This document shows, piece after piece, positions 37,001 to 49,960 of a DNA stretch of 64,000 nucleotides (position 1 is its first letter; every line of letters begins with the position of its first letter). The notes beneath the pieces were generated by a model, which ran no database searches, was not told the DNA's origin, and worked only from the letters and a program-made list of their open reading frames with translations. The stretch is taken from positions 81,238,687-81,302,686 of the forward strand of contig CM066732.1 in assembly GCA_033961575.1 (NCBI GenBank), in the 5' to 3' direction. Position numbers and translations under genes: made by a program. The DNA comes from Aselliscus stoliczkanus (taxonomy: Eukaryota; Chordata; Mammalia; Chiroptera; Hipposideridae).

Positions 37001-39077
37001 TAAACTCTGGGCAACATGAGTATCTTTTGAGAATTGCTGTCAGTAAATTCCATCTCCCAAGTAATTTTGCCAGAAGCATGATTTGCTTTTCAGCTTTCTC
37101 TCTGCTCCATAATACCTAGAATTAAGAGAGTAAAAGATTTGCCATTGGACACTGACCACCAGGCTCATGTGTACAATTATAAACTGAATCACTAAATAAA
37201 CTGGGTCTTTAAAGTGGTTTATAAACAGTAACTAATCACTAATTTATGTGTCAGGCTAAGTAGTTAAGCATTTATATTAATTTTTATACTTGGGAACTTT
37301 GGGAAAATATAAGAGTACTACATAGTCATTTAAATTCAAAAGCCAATACATTTCAAACTTGTATTTAGCAAACACAACCTATTCCTAAAATGGAGCTGAG
37401 GGAATAATATTGTTTAAGTATTACATTTACTGTCTTTTTGTCTTCATTTGTTGTTATTTTCAATATTAAAAATTCTGAAGTTACAATGTGATTTTATTCT
37501 GGTCATAATACATAATGCCATTGTTAGCCATTGTCTAGAATTCCCTGGTACATTCTAATAGGTTGTTCCAACCTCTTCTTCCATATCATTAATTTTAAAA
37601 ATAATAATCAAAGCAAGTTTTTATCCTCTGAAGAGAGAGTGAAAAATAAATAAGTATTAGTAAACACTCAACCACATGTTTTAAATGCTTGAAGTCTTGC
37701 TAAGTTAGTCTTGGGACAACCTTCATTTGGACTATACTCTCCCAAGAAAATAGTACTTTGTTATGAGAAATTCATACTTTAGTACTAAAATTAAAGTACT
37801 AGATGAGTACTTAAAGTGCTATAAGGTATTTAAAGGCTATAGGGCATAGATATAAAGCATTTTGATTATAATATAGCCTTTTGCGTTGATTACTGGTGCT
37901 ATGGGTTAAAATGTACATGGGTGATGGGTTTCAAGCTACATAGTAGGAAAGGTTTGATGGTTTATTTTTACTGTGGAGCCCCAGTCCCTGAATATCTGGT
38001 CATGGTTGGTGTGCTAAATCCTTGCATACCCTGAACATGATTAGGTCCCCCTGCCCCTTCTATCCTGGCTACTCTCAGTAAAAGTACAGTCTGTACCTGA
38101 CTGGTCCATTGAGAAGGATTATTCAAGTATTCTTCCAGGACACTAGATCAACAGGGTATGTCCCAAACCTATAATGTAAATACTTCAATACACAGTAAAG
38201 AGTTCAGCCTCTATTTTGGTTGGCTTCCCTCTTCTATGGTTCAGCAAGTTCTTCTTGGGGTGGGGGTGGGGGTGGAAACTGAAACCCTTAACTCCTCTCA
38301 CCACTTTGGGGAGCCTCTTTTTTTTCTTTCCCCCTGAAGGGTGTTATTTTATAGACTTATGTCTCTCAATGAAGCAACACTTATCTAAGGGAAGAGACTG
38401 GGATCCAGCTCAAGTTCTGGAATCAGAATGTCTTTTATCAGATGAAGAGATTAGGATAACATATGAGCTGTGAATTTAGACTCTGTAAGCAAAGGGATTT
38501 GCATCGATGCAAACAAGGGAACCAATAAGGGAATTAGATATTTACAGCCAAAAAAATAAATAAATAAACAAATAAAAATCACTTTAATTTCACATACCAG
38601 AATCCACTTCATAAAACCTTTTCAAAGTAAAATCAAGGATATTCCAAAACTGAGCTAAGACAATAGAAGTAATTTGTCAAAATCAAACACTTTGCGGAAA
38701 TTATAAAGAAAGTACTTGGAGTTCTGACCCTTAGGACCTGTCATTACTATGAGAGGCTGTAAAAAAGGCTTGGGGGAAAAGGTATTAAAGGAGTAGAAGT
38801 TGATAAGGTAGAAGTCTTCACAGCTGTTATAAAAGTAAATCTTCCTAAACCAGAGCCAACTGTAAAAGAAAAAGATTTACTGCTGGCTGTCTCTGTCTCT
38901 GCTGCTGTAATGGGCACCATTAGCTATATGTTGTGAAAGCAGCCACTCGGTAAGATGGGAAGCATTACTTTTTAGATTGATTCTGGAATTCTCAGGGCTA
39001 TTGTTCTACATTCTTGAGAAAAGTTTCATGGACAGAGCAGACAGCTTTAGACTTAGCTTTCGTGATTTCATCATTGA
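37001..39077. other. no recognised feature
   Basis: About 2.1 kb. It includes an open frame of about 54 codons without an ATG at 38764-38937, ending in a Leu/Val/Ala-rich stretch. I do not think it is a gene. No repeat family recognised. Confidence 0.5.
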
Positions 39078-39485
39078 GGCTGTATAGTGTGGTGGTCTTT
39101 GGTTTCAAATGTATGAGGTTTGAATGCCAATTCTACCTGTTATAATTGTGTGTTCTTGGGGAGTTTGCATCACCTTACAAATTTCAATTTCATAATTGAG
39201 AAAATGATACTAATGATAATGTTGATTATAGCAAATACAGTAAAACCTTGGATTGCAAGTAACGTGGTTTGTGAGTGTTCCGCAAGGCAAACAAACATTT
39301 CTAAAACATTTTAGTGTGGTAAACGAGTGATGTCTTGCAATATGAGTAGTTTGTTTCTGAAACGAATTATGCTCACAAATCAAGGTATTACTGTACTTAC
39401 ATTATTGTGAGGATTAGAATATTAGCATATAATATCCTAAAACTCTTAGTGAAGTGTCTGGCATATGTTTTACAATAAACATTTG
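39078..39485 (+). repeat. MIR element split by a MITE
   Basis: The 5' part has TGTATAGTGTGGTGGTC, GTTTGAATGCCAATTCTAC and GGGGAGTTTGCATCACCTTA. The 3' part has ATTGTGAGGATTAGAATA and GAAGTGTCTGGCATATG. A DNA-transposon MITE occupies 39238-39393. Confidence 0.8.
39238..39393. mobile_element. Tc1/mariner-superfamily MITE in MIR
   Basis: 156 bp between TA dinucleotides (39236-39237 and 39394-39395). The ends CAGTAAAACCTTGGATTG and CAAATCAAGGTATTACTG are inverted repeats. The TA duplication and size fit a pogo/Tigger-type or mariner non-autonomous element. Confidence 0.82.
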
Positions 39486-39490
39486 TTTAT

Positions 39491-39939
39491 AATACAAGAG
39501 TCAGACTATGGACTGTCAGTGCTGACTATACTAATTGGTTGTTCTGTGGTCATATTGTAAAGAAAAGACCTAATTTTATATACATTTGAAAAATTATTCA
39601 TCTGTGAGATAAAAACATACAAAAAGAAAAAGGACAATAACAAAAATCTTCTTTAGCTCTTCATGGTATTTAAAAATCATCCCAAAGCACTCAATGCAGT
39701 GAGCCTTCAACAGATATTATTCACTAATTATGCACAAAGAAACAGAAACTTAAATAGAAACTTAGTTTTGATCAAGGAAAGAGATATTCAAGGAGGAAGA
39801 TGAGAACATGTTGGAAACAAACAAACAACAACAACAAAACACCTACCAAAAGTTTATTCATACAATTAGTCTTCTTATGATTGCAGCAATGTGAGTCAGT
39901 GTCTGAATAAAAGAAGCAGGAAGTGAAGTACCAGGTTCT
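39491..39939. other. no recognised feature
   Basis: No gene or repeat recognised. Confidence 0.45.
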
Positions 39940-40030
39940 TGGCTGTGCCCTTTACATGCCTTATCTCATTTAATTCATACAATAATCTTATGAGGGAAAG
40001 ATTACTTTCTAATTCACTAACAAGAAAACC
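39940..40030 (-). repeat. MIR fragment, antisense
   Basis: TTTACATGCCTTATCTCATT and AATCTTATGAGGGAAAGATT followed by CTAACAAGAAAACC match the reversed MIR core. Confidence 0.65.
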
Positions 40031-40364
40031 AATCCAGGGATGTTCGTGTAATGAAGCCCTCCAGAAGCAGAGATGAGATGGATTTAGCTGGTTTTCTGAC
40101 ATCCTTTTATGAGAATAATTTAGGTCATGGCCAGATGGTTCCCAGTCTCGGTTGAAGTTGAAGTACTGGAGGAAGCCTATCTAGAAATGATAATTTTATC
40201 TTTCTAAAGAGCCCAAGTAAATTCAGTGAGGCCTTTCTCTCTAGGATTCAGGTGTGACTTCAAGGAGTTGGTCAGCCAATTAGACTGCAAGAAGATACAA
40301 TATCATTTTCAAAATTCTTTCTGACCCTTAAAGTGTCAAGCAATGTGTGTGTGTGTGAGTGTGT

Positions 40365-40413
<49 letters not shown>

Positions 40414-41084
40414 AGAGAGAGAAAGAGAGAGAGGGAGGGAGAAGGAGAGAGAATGACAGTAGGAGATGAGGAGAGTATTCTCTTTTATCCATGATAGAGC
40501 TATGTGGGCAGATTTGTGCTATAAGGGATTGTTACATTATAGTTGTGCTAGGTGTCTAGGGTATGTATCTCTGGTACTTAGGAACATCTTCCAATCACAA
40601 GGCTAAACACTTTTAGTGTTTGTGGGCAAAAATATGATTATCAATTTATCACGTTACGATTCATCTCACAACAATTCCCATTACAGAGAAAACAAACTAT
40701 TATGGCTTCCTCTTTGGCAGAAGATGATGTGCTTCTTATTACTGTATGTACTAGAAAAATAGCATCCTGAATGATCAGTTCTGAGCTTAACAAAATTACT
40801 ATAAAAATGTATTTTAAATAGTAAACTCAAGATATCTGGTGGTTATTATTCTTGTTTAGTGGGAAATTTCCCCATAGTAACCATTGTAATGGACACTTTT
40901 TATAGTTTTCCTTTGTCTCTAAATGTTCTTCTTGTACTTAGAAAATTTCCCAGTTTTAGAGTCTGGCTTCTGTCTTGAAACCCAGAAAAAAATTTCTCAG
41001 CCTCCTCTATAGCTACAGCATAGTCATGTGACCTAGGTTCCACCAATCAGAAGCACCTGATTCAGAAGTGATCAGAAGAGGCAA
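40031..41084. other. microsatellite within otherwise unrecognised sequence
   Basis: Apart from the GT/GA tract at 40344-40452, no repeat or gene was recognised. Confidence 0.5.
40344..40452. repeat. (TG)n followed by (GA)n
   Basis: About 66 bp of TG units with two GA interruptions, then a GAGAGA/GGGAGG purine tract. Confidence 0.97.
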
Positions 41085-41130
41085 CATTTTGTTCTTTTTT
41101 TATGGCTAAATAATAGTCCATTATGTATAT

Positions 41131-41133
<3 letters not shown>

Positions 41134-41174
<41 letters not shown>
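41134..41174. repeat. (CA)n microsatellite
   Basis: About 20 CA units directly at the left end of the MITE. Confidence 0.97.
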
Positions 41175-41176
<2 letters not shown>

Positions 41177-41404
41177 TGCCCAAAAAATGTATATGCATTT
41201 TAAGAAAGGAAAACTGTTATTAAAATTGTAATACTTAATATATACCAATAACAAAAGGTAAATACAAGTCATATTTGACTTTGGCAATTACAAGAGGTGC
41301 TCAAAGTGGTTACCATCAGTGTCCAGACACTTCAGATTATGGCGAACTACTGCAACATTGACCAAAGACCAAAGTGTCCACTTGTATACATTTTTTGGCA
41401 CACC
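41175..41404. mobile_element. non-autonomous DNA transposon nested in L1
   Basis: 230 bp. The left end GGTGCCCAAAAAATGTATA and right end TATACATTTTTTGGCACACC are inverted repeats with a small indel. The interior includes AGAGGTGCTCAAAGTGGTTA. No coding capacity; the open frame across it (41319-41684) runs from MITE into L1 and is spurious. Confidence 0.8.
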
Positions 41405-41600
41405 TGAGATATATAAATATCTCACAATTTTTTTTATCCATTCATCCATTGATGGGCACTTAGGTTGTTGTCATATCTTGGCTATTGTAAATAATGCTGT
41501 AATGAACATGGGGGTGCATCTATTTTTCAAATTAGTGTTTTCATTTTCTTTGGATAAATATACAGAAGTGGGATTACTGAGTCATATCTATATCATTATC

Positions 41601-44600
41601 TACTTGCTTACCTTCTGCATCAATTCATGTCTGATATTAAATTTAATATTCTCTGTTTCACATCTTTCTCCCTCAGTAGATTGATCTAGTTAATGAACAG
41701 CAGAACAAATAAACTTTTTTACATCTTATAGTTCTAACTTCTAAGATATAAATATACAATGAATTTAATCATGGAGTCCAAAGAACATTGGACAAACCAA
41801 GGCTGCGGTCCTTAAAGGGAGATGGAACTTGAATAGTTACCTGAAATGCAGTTTGGATGAAACAGCAGCCATTTCATTGGTTGATGGTTTAGGAATATTT
41901 ATAGCTCTTTACTTTACTCACTTCAGTCCTTACATGCATTATTGTAGAGAGATCTTGAGATTAAATGACTATTTTTCAAGGAAAACCACATTGAGAGAGG
42001 AGATTTGTCCTGAAACTGTCTCTAAGGGGTCCATATAGCAGGCCCTTTCAGACTGTCGTTTCAAAGGTGACTTCCATGAGGGGATGCTCTTAAATCAATA
42101 AAACAGGTGCATATTAAGAACTTCTGGTGTTATTATAAGGAACAAAACTCTAATTACAAATACAATAGTTTTTTTTTAAAAAAAAGATTGTTTAAAATAA
42201 TATTCCCCTACCTGCTGTGGCATTACTAACACCTACAGTTAAAATTATTAGTCTAATGTTCTTTTTTGAAGAACAAATAGAAATAAGCTTGTCTTGTTAT
42301 AGTAAATGAAATCTGTTGCTAATATAACCCCCTTAGCTATAAACAGCCTAAATAGCACTTAATTTCTTTAGGAAGTATGTGTTGTGATGGGGACCAGTTT
42401 ACTAAGAAATAATATTAATAAAACTGTTCCTCTAAGCTTTGAGGTAGGCAAGATCAAGAATATTTGTTACTACCACAATTTTGCTTCAGTTAATTACTGA
42501 GAAATCTTCATGACCCCAAGAAATTGGGGTCAGATTAGGGATATTGGAGCTCTTCTACATTAAAGAGTTTAGTATTAGTTTTTGCTCTATGAATTATGTC
42601 AGAAAAATTTTGGAAATGCAAAACCATCATAGCAATGTTAGTGTTAAGTACCATTGCATAAAGAAATTCACATCTATGCACCACCAGAGGGTAATAGGGT
42701 TTCTAAATCTCCTTTAATATGTATCACATTCCCTTCCAAAAGCTTGCTCATTAATCAGGCGGAGGAGGTTGAAACTGCTCTGTTAAAAGCTTGTTCTTGC
42801 TTATAAAAATTAACAACTTTATTTTAGGTTCAAAAGTTTCTAAAAACACACTGCGTCTGAGTAAAGAGTTGGTATTACTTTCATTTGGTAACTTGGAACT
42901 TTAATCAGTGCCAGATATCAAGATTTATTTTATACACCTAGATTCTCATGCTGAGGAGATTAGAGAAATATCTATTAATTAATTAGGAAGTCCTGTTTTA
43001 CTCCTCTGCCTAATTTGCTCCTAAATTTTTGGCCTTATCCACACTGTTTGCAAACTAGTTCTGCGAATGTTAGCCACTGCAGAGTCATCAATAAAACAAA
43101 TGCACCATTTCAATATTTCACTCCAGAAAACATCAATATTTCCTCTCAAGGAACAAAAAAAGTGCACACTGATAACAATAATTAGGAAGACAGAGTAGAA
43201 AAAGCGCGGTTGACAAAAAACTGTTATTAGGCCCCAAGACTGATTTAAGTGCTGTGGGTAGCATTTTACTCTCAGCTCATTTCAAGACCCTGCTGGAGAA
43301 TAGTACAAGAGGTTGTTAAAAGAAGGTAGTTAAAAGTATCAGGTCTTCAGGATTTATATCAGCACTGCTCTGAGAGGAAGGCATTTTTTTCTCCCAAGTC
43401 TGAAGTGTTGTTTTGGCCCATTGTCAGCTGGAAAACAGATGTCTTGTAGGTGAGATGTTTGTTGCACTATATCACCTACAGGGAGATGGTGCTTCATTCT
43501 ACCTAGGGGAATAGAGTATTGTATGTCTCAGATTTAGCCATCTATGGTTGACTTTTTTTTTGGTATACAATTTATTGTACACCAGCTGCTTCTTCAGGAC
43601 ATAGGCTCCACTGAATAGTGTCAAGCAACTTAAATTCATAGGGTTGGTTGGCTTTAGTGGTAGAAAATCCTACAAATGTAGCAATATTTGTGCATGTAGG
43701 CAATTGCTACCTGATGTTTAATAATTACTGTTTGTTATGAATGCCAACTAAAAATTCTTCATAACCCCCAGAAGTAGGGGTGAGATGAGGGTTGTGAGAG
43801 CTCTTTTACGTGAAAGAAAATTTATTTGGAAAATTCTGTATTTTCATAATCCTTGTATTTCAGGCTATTTCTTTCATGTGTTTTGTCCTGGCATTAAGAG
43901 TCAGGGGTGACTTTTCATTATATTCTTGAGTCTTTTTTAGGAGTAACATTAGATTTTTACATGGTGAAAAACATTTAACCCAGTACAGAGGTTCTAACAG
44001 ATGGGCATAAATACACAGTTTGAAAATGTCTTAAAACAGCATGTTCATTATATTACCATGAGTTTTAGCTTACAAATGCATACCTTCTTTTTTTAAACTC
44101 AAGAAAAATTGAGGACTTCTGCAAAAGGCAATCTATTTTGCAGCCTAAGAAAACTTACAATCAATAACTTCTGGCAACATCCATCAGGCTTAAGATGAAG
44201 TATAACAAATACCAAATCACTTTATTTCTAATCATTAGCTGGAATCATTCTGCATATTTTAAATTGGGGTGGTGAATGCACCAAATGGAATCTAGTAGCA
44301 GTATTTGGCAAAGAAATTATAAACTGACAGAAGACAAGCACAAATTTTAAATATAATAGTAACATCTTCAATTTACTCCCTTCTGTGATACTTGAGTGCT
44401 AGGACTAATGCCAGTGAAGATAAATATGAGAAAATTCAGTAATTGGCAAATATCTTTATTAATGTGAACAATCCATTTCATATTTTTTCTTTAATTTTGT
44501 GATTGTTAAGTTATTTCAAGTACTTCGAACTAAAAGGAAATATTGATTAATTTTTCTAGCATCATTCACATTTGTGAAATTTAAAAAGCCATGTTTTAAT

Positions 44601-47600
44601 TAAAACAAAAATTATGGTTCTTATATTTGGAAAGCCTATTATATTCCAGTTTCTTAATGAACTGAAACTTGTAGGGCTCTGCAAGAATCTAATGTCAACT
44701 TGAACACCCCGAAGAGCTTTCTCAGGAAATAGTCTTATTCTTTAACTGTAGAAAAATAAAAGTGTCAGGTAAAAGGGAATTTAAAAATTATAATAGCATT
44801 ATTCTTTTCCGAATCTATGGATTGCCTGAGAAATAGTTTTCTTTGATCATTTTTCATTGTAGTTGTTAATTAACTTTGGAGAATTAATTTTATCTGATTC
44901 CAATATAAGAAAACTGCCTCTAAGAATAGTTGCGATTTGTAAATAAACTTAAAACTCTATAAACATACCACGTTTGTGTAATTCAAATATATATGTATTT
45001 ACTGGCTTTAATAACTTACCCACAATCCAATGTGTGCTTTTAATTACTGGTGAATGAGAATAGTAGCAAAAGCTTACCACAAAATCCTGCTTGTAAATTG
45101 AAAAAAAAAATCAACATGCTGGAACGAAGTCTTAATGATTTTGCAGTTTTACACAGAAGATGATTAAGAATATTTTTATGATATCGGCTTATTGACAAGT
45201 TGGAGAGCTTAGGAATTACTATAATAAAAAATAGTCATTCCATACAGAATGTGGGTTGCTAGCTTGAAAGACAAAGGAGATTTAATGGTGAACTGCATTT
45301 ACATTTCTCAATTGCTGAACACTCTAGTTTCCACTTAAAAAAATTAATTACAAAAGAAAAAATTTTACTCTAAAATCAGTATGCTGGTTTCTTTGACTAT
45401 ACATGATTTGTCTGTCATTAGTTATTTAAAGATAGGAAAGAGCCCATAATCTTGACTTTCTGGAATACATTACTATAAACTTTTAAGTATTACCACTGAA
45501 TGTGTCTCCAAGAGTAAGACAATAATTTTTTGAAATGCTGAATAGATACTGATGGCTTATACAAATTTTGGATTAGTTCTGTGGAATTATAAAATGAAGT
45601 ACCAACATTCTGACTATAGGATTAAGTAGAAAATTCAATTCAGCCTCCCTTATGTAGGAATTAAAGACATTATGAAAGACTCAGAAAAGATGTTGCATTT
45701 ATACATTTGTGTTAATGATTAATCCCGATGGAAGAAATAATTACCCTGCTTGTTTACTTAAACAGATATCCATTGTTTACTTGAAAATATATTAAAAAGA
45801 CAACAGGTGACTGTACATCATCAGAAAAACGGGTTATCCTTCCATTGCTTTGCACCTCAGTTGTCTTTTTAATGTATGTTTCCTTGGCTGATAGCATTCC
45901 ACCTGGACTACTCCCTTCTAGAACTAGATTCATTTTATCATTTGCTGCCAATGAACCTGCTTGATATATAGATTTCTACTGTAAAAAAATCAATCTTATA
46001 ATACATGTTTGCCATATGTAAGTTTCCAATTGCTTTGAAGCTATCGATTGGCAGTCCTTAAGAACTGAGTGCTTTAGCAACATCACAGGTTTGCTAAAAT
46101 TCTCAAATAACCTTTCATATCCTGTGCTAGGAAAAGACTTTGTCATATTTTCATTTTCCTTATAAAATAGGGTTTAGTATTAATTCAGAATATGCTCTAG
46201 CTTGTTTATGTTTCCTCTGCCATGAACCATGAATCCGGTCTGCTGTGCAGTTTCTTTTCCCTGGTGTACTTACTTCTCTTCAATGCTATATCCATCTATA
46301 ATGTATAACAAATTCAGTCATCCTAGCGTCTGATTAGGTAATTGTCATATCCACATACAGCCTACATACAGTTTGATTTTCACACAGGAATCTTACATTT
46401 GCAGATATGTCTCTAGAATGGAAAGATTAAGACAAATTACCTGAAGCATAACTGGACTATAATTATATTTTCAGAGAAGGTCCAGGTATGGCTTTGAAAG
46501 ATAAAATACTTTCAATTCTGGGAAAATTTTATATTTTCACTGGAGGTGTCATAAAAAGTTTTGAAAAGAAACAAACTTGTTGGCACGAGAAGACCCTAGA
46601 GCTGCAATTTAAACCATAGTATCATAGTATCCAGTAATCAGGTGGCAAAATGTGGAGAGAGCGCTAGTTTTCACAATTTAATTAGTAGACTCTAAAACAT
46701 TTAAAATTTGCTTCATATAAGTCAAAAAGTTTGGATATCATTTTTGAAGTTTGAATGGCCGTAGAAAGTTTATTTAGGGTCATATTAATTGTTGCCCATT
46801 TTAACTTAGTTCTTTGTATACGTTTGGGGCTTCACTGAACCTCTAACATGGTGAATGTTTTAGAGTTTATTTTGGCCATTGAATTATCCAAATGCTCTCC
46901 ATTTATAAAATACCTTTTTTTCCCTACTAGGATACAATCGTCTTAACTAAACTTGGTTTCCCTTTTTTAAAAAGTTTTTTGAATACATCCTCTCTTTACA
47001 TAAGCCCCCTATACATGATTTTATTCATATTTCTGAAAAACATATGTTTTCTAATGTTGCCTTAGGTAAGAGTAGAAAGTATTCAAATATAATGGCTTTT
47101 ATACTTATTAATATATTCTATAAAATATTGCCTTAATATTCACATGAAAAGGACAGATGATTTACAATGTGAAAATAGTCTATATTTTTGTTTTCTTAGC
47201 ATATGAATTTGGATTAATATATAACATTTTCTCTATTCCTAGACATGAATTTTAACATATATCAAAAACTAATACGTAACATTTTTTTTCCCCTGGTATC
47301 TAGAGGAATGAGCAGTCTGAAACGGGAGGTATTACTGTACGTTCCATGTTTGTCACTCTCCTCCCACACAACACTCATGTCTAAAGCATAAGCAGAACCT
47401 GCAAGAGAGGAGGCAACTTAGTTCTTGAAATTTAATTCTGCACCTCCCAGGTTGCCAATGAAATCACCAAAGAATGCAGGGGTGTTAATCTTGAATCTAG
47501 GAGAGATAAAGTAATAAAATGAAGACAATGCAACACCTCTACAGTAATTTCTCAGGATTAAGAGGATTTTTTTATTTGTTAGGTGTATACGGGGCAGTGA

Positions 47601-47939
47601 GAATAAGGAAAATATTAATTTTATAAGTTATAATTAACCAAAAATCTGTGTTTTTTTAAATCTATCTAAAAAGTTCATATTACTTGTTGTTGTATGGTCT
47701 CCTTCAACAGCCTTTGAGCATAGAGTATTGGAACAAGAAATATTAGTATTTAAAATTTTAGATATTACATGTATCTCATATAATAAGAAACTGATAAATT
47801 ATTAGGTGGGTTGTTCGACTTCCATCATATTTGCAATCCAGTATCCTGATCTTTCAGTTTCTTTTAAATTTATGTGAATTCAGTTTAGGAAAGGTCAGTT
47901 TTAAGCACATTCTACAATTCAAATATTGAGCACTTCTGT
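41601..47939. other. repeat-poor island without recognised genes
   Basis: About 6.3 kb in which I recognise no interspersed repeat and no coding exon. Base composition is AT-rich. Every open frame is under 90 codons and without motifs. Such islands sometimes hold conserved non-coding elements, but that cannot be judged from one sequence. Confidence 0.5.
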
Positions 47940-49085
47940 TTCACCTTGTGTTAGGACTTTTACTCTTAACTTTCATATATACCATACAACAGCATTAACT
48001 GTAGTCACCATGTTTTATGTTACACCCCTAATACTTATTTATCTCATAACTGAAAGTTTGTACCTTTTTTTTTTTTTTTTTTAAAGATTTTATTGGGGAA
48101 TTGGTGGAGGGGAACAGCGTTGGGGAATCGGGGAAGGGGAACAGACAAGTTGCCGTCTTCTTGTTCTTCAGTTTAGTTGCGGAGGATGTTGCTTCACTGT
48201 TGGTATCGTCATTGCACTCTTCCCGGATGAGGCAGATCAGTCGCTGGCCTCTGGATGTCGCTCACCGCGGCTATTGGCAGCTCACGCTTGGCTGCCAGCC
48301 GCTCACTCACGCTGGCTGCGGGCCACTCACTGTAGCCTATGGCAGCACACTGCAGCAGGGGCTGCAGCCCACACCATCACCGGGGCTCGCACAGCCCAGC
48401 TCCTGGTGGAGCTGTTGTTAGCTGTAGAGGGCAGTGTCACTGGCCCTCATGTGGGATCCGAACCGGGGCCGCTGGCATCCCCAAACCAGCGCTTAACCAA
48501 TGCGCCACTCGGCCAGCCCTGAAAGTTTGTACCTTTTAACTACCTTCATTCACTTCCCCGTCCATGTACTTCCTGCCTCTAGTAACCACAATCTGATCTA
48601 TTATTCAATTATTTTTTTTCTTTTTTCTGCTTTCACATATAGGTGAAATATTGCAGTCTGTATCTTTCTCTGACTTATTTCACTTAGTATAATTCCCTCA
48701 AGGTCCATCTGTTGTTACAAATGGCAGGATTTCCTTCTTTATTATGGCTGAATAATATTCCATTGTAATATATAATTTAATAATGTATTTAATTTAATCA
48801 CACACATGTATGTCACCATTCTCTATCCATTCATCTGTTGATAGACATTTAGGTTGTTGCCTATTATAAATAATTCTGCTTATTAATGTGGGGGTACAGA
48901 TATCTCTTCAACATAGTGTTTTTGTTTTCTTCAGATATATTCCAGAAGTGGAATTGCTAGATCATCTGGTGCTTTTATTTTTAATATTTCGAGCAACCTC
49001 CATATTGTTTTCCATAGTGGCTGTACAATCCCACCAACAGTGCCCAGGTTTCTGTTTTTTCCACATCCTTACCATCATTTGTAAT
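47940..49085 (-). repeat. L1 3' UTR and ORF2 end, antisense, split by a SINE
   Basis: ACTGTAGTCACCATGTTTTA, ACTGAAAGTTTGTACC, then after the SINE TTATTTCACTTAGTATAAT, AAATGGCAGGATTTCCTTC and CATAGTGGCTGTACAATCCC, in antisense L1 order. A long-form SINE interrupts it at 48069-48519. Confidence 0.9.
48069..48519 (-). repeat. long-form tRNA-derived SINE in L1, reversed
   Basis: Bounded by a perfect 18-bp duplication TGAAAGTTTGTACCTTTT (48051-48068 and 48520-48537). It has a doubled tail unit (AACAGCGTTGGGGAATCGGG) and an extra internal GC-rich unit compared with the copy at 33 kb. Plus-strand frames of 66-106 codons here are antisense SINE sequence. Confidence 0.96.
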
Positions 49086-49510
49086 ATTCAAGTACTAATT
49101 CATGGATTACTATTGCACTTACATATTGAACTTGTCTCCAGGAAAATACTGTTAGCTTTCTATTGAGAAATGAAGTTCAGAATATGTCCACAATGAAATA
49201 GAATACCATCAAGTTTATGGAAAATGAGCCAATGCAGCAGAGAAAAACATGCTTGAGCCTTGACTTTAAATTGACTTGGATAAGGATGCCACATGTGTAA
49301 CTCTGCAAGTTCATTTACATTTCTGACTTTATTTCATTTAATTATGTTATATGGCATGTTGCTTAGTATAGCACCCAGAATAGAGCTGGGACTTAAATAG
49401 CAGTCATTGTAAAATTTTTGTTTGTTTTTTTCTAAAAAAACTAGCTTTCTTCAATTTTCCCTTTGTTTCTCATGGCATATTACCTATGAAATTCCTCCAC
49501 TGGTTAAACT
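49086..49510. other. no recognised feature
   Basis: No gene or repeat recognised between the L1 and the palindromic MITE. Confidence 0.45.
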
Positions 49511-49593
49511 ATTGGGTTGTCGGAAACATCATGACGCATTTTTGTAATGAAAAACATAGAAAAAACACGTCATGACTTTTCCAACAACCCAAT
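49511..49593. mobile_element. 83-bp palindromic mariner-type MITE
   Basis: ATTGGGTTGTCGGAAACATC (start) and TTTTCCAACAACCCAAT (end) belong to 26-bp terminal inverted repeats matching at 23 of 26 positions, with a loop of about 31 bp. Size and structure resemble the mariner-derived MADE1 palindromes of primates. Confidence 0.85.
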
Positions 49594-49814
49594 GTTTATA
49601 TTTAGCAGTTTTAAGAATTGTTCCATTAGGCCCTATCCATCAATTGTAGTAATCTCGAGCATCAATGAAAGGAAAAAAGTCTTCTCTCCCCCCGATTCTG
49701 CATATCAGATTGCAGTTCTTAGTAGGAACTGACATTCAAGGACAGCTGCCCCCATTAGGCCCTTAAAATACTGAGCCCCTGCCTTGCAGTGATCCCTACT
49801 AGTTTATTATTAAT

Positions 49815-49960
49815 TAAATGAATGCATGCATTAATGACTCATTTATTAATTCCTTCTATAAATACTCATTTTCTTTCAGTAGCAAATTTGTCTCAAGGGC
49901 CCTGCACATCATGTGTCAGACTCTGGGCTGTGCGGCTGGGGATCTGTATCATGGGAGGGT
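49815..49960 (-). repeat. L2 3' end, antisense
   Basis: TTCCTTCTATAAATACTCAT and ATCATGTGTCAGACTCTGGG followed by GGCTGGGGATCTG match the reversed L2 terminus. Confidence 0.65.

Larger units (their letters stand above)
41085..41600 (-). repeat. L1 ORF2 3' region, antisense, split by a MITE
   Basis: ATGGCTAAATAATAGTCCAT, TATCCATTCATCCATTGATG, TATCTTGGCTATTGTAAAT and GAAGTGGGATTACTGAGTC are antisense ORF2 end sequence. A (CA)n run (41134-41174) and a MITE (41175-41404) lie inside it. Confidence 0.88.

Noticed and set aside
38764..38937. Frame of about 54 codons without an ATG, ending in a hydrophobic stretch (LLLAVSVSAAVMGTISYML) that resembles a tail anchor
   Set aside because: No start codon, an upstream in-frame TAA and no recognised homologue. 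The hydrophobic stretch comes from CTG/GCT/GTC-rich sequence.
41319..41684. 121-codon open frame
   Set aside because: It runs from a MITE into antisense L1. A chance frame across two repeats.
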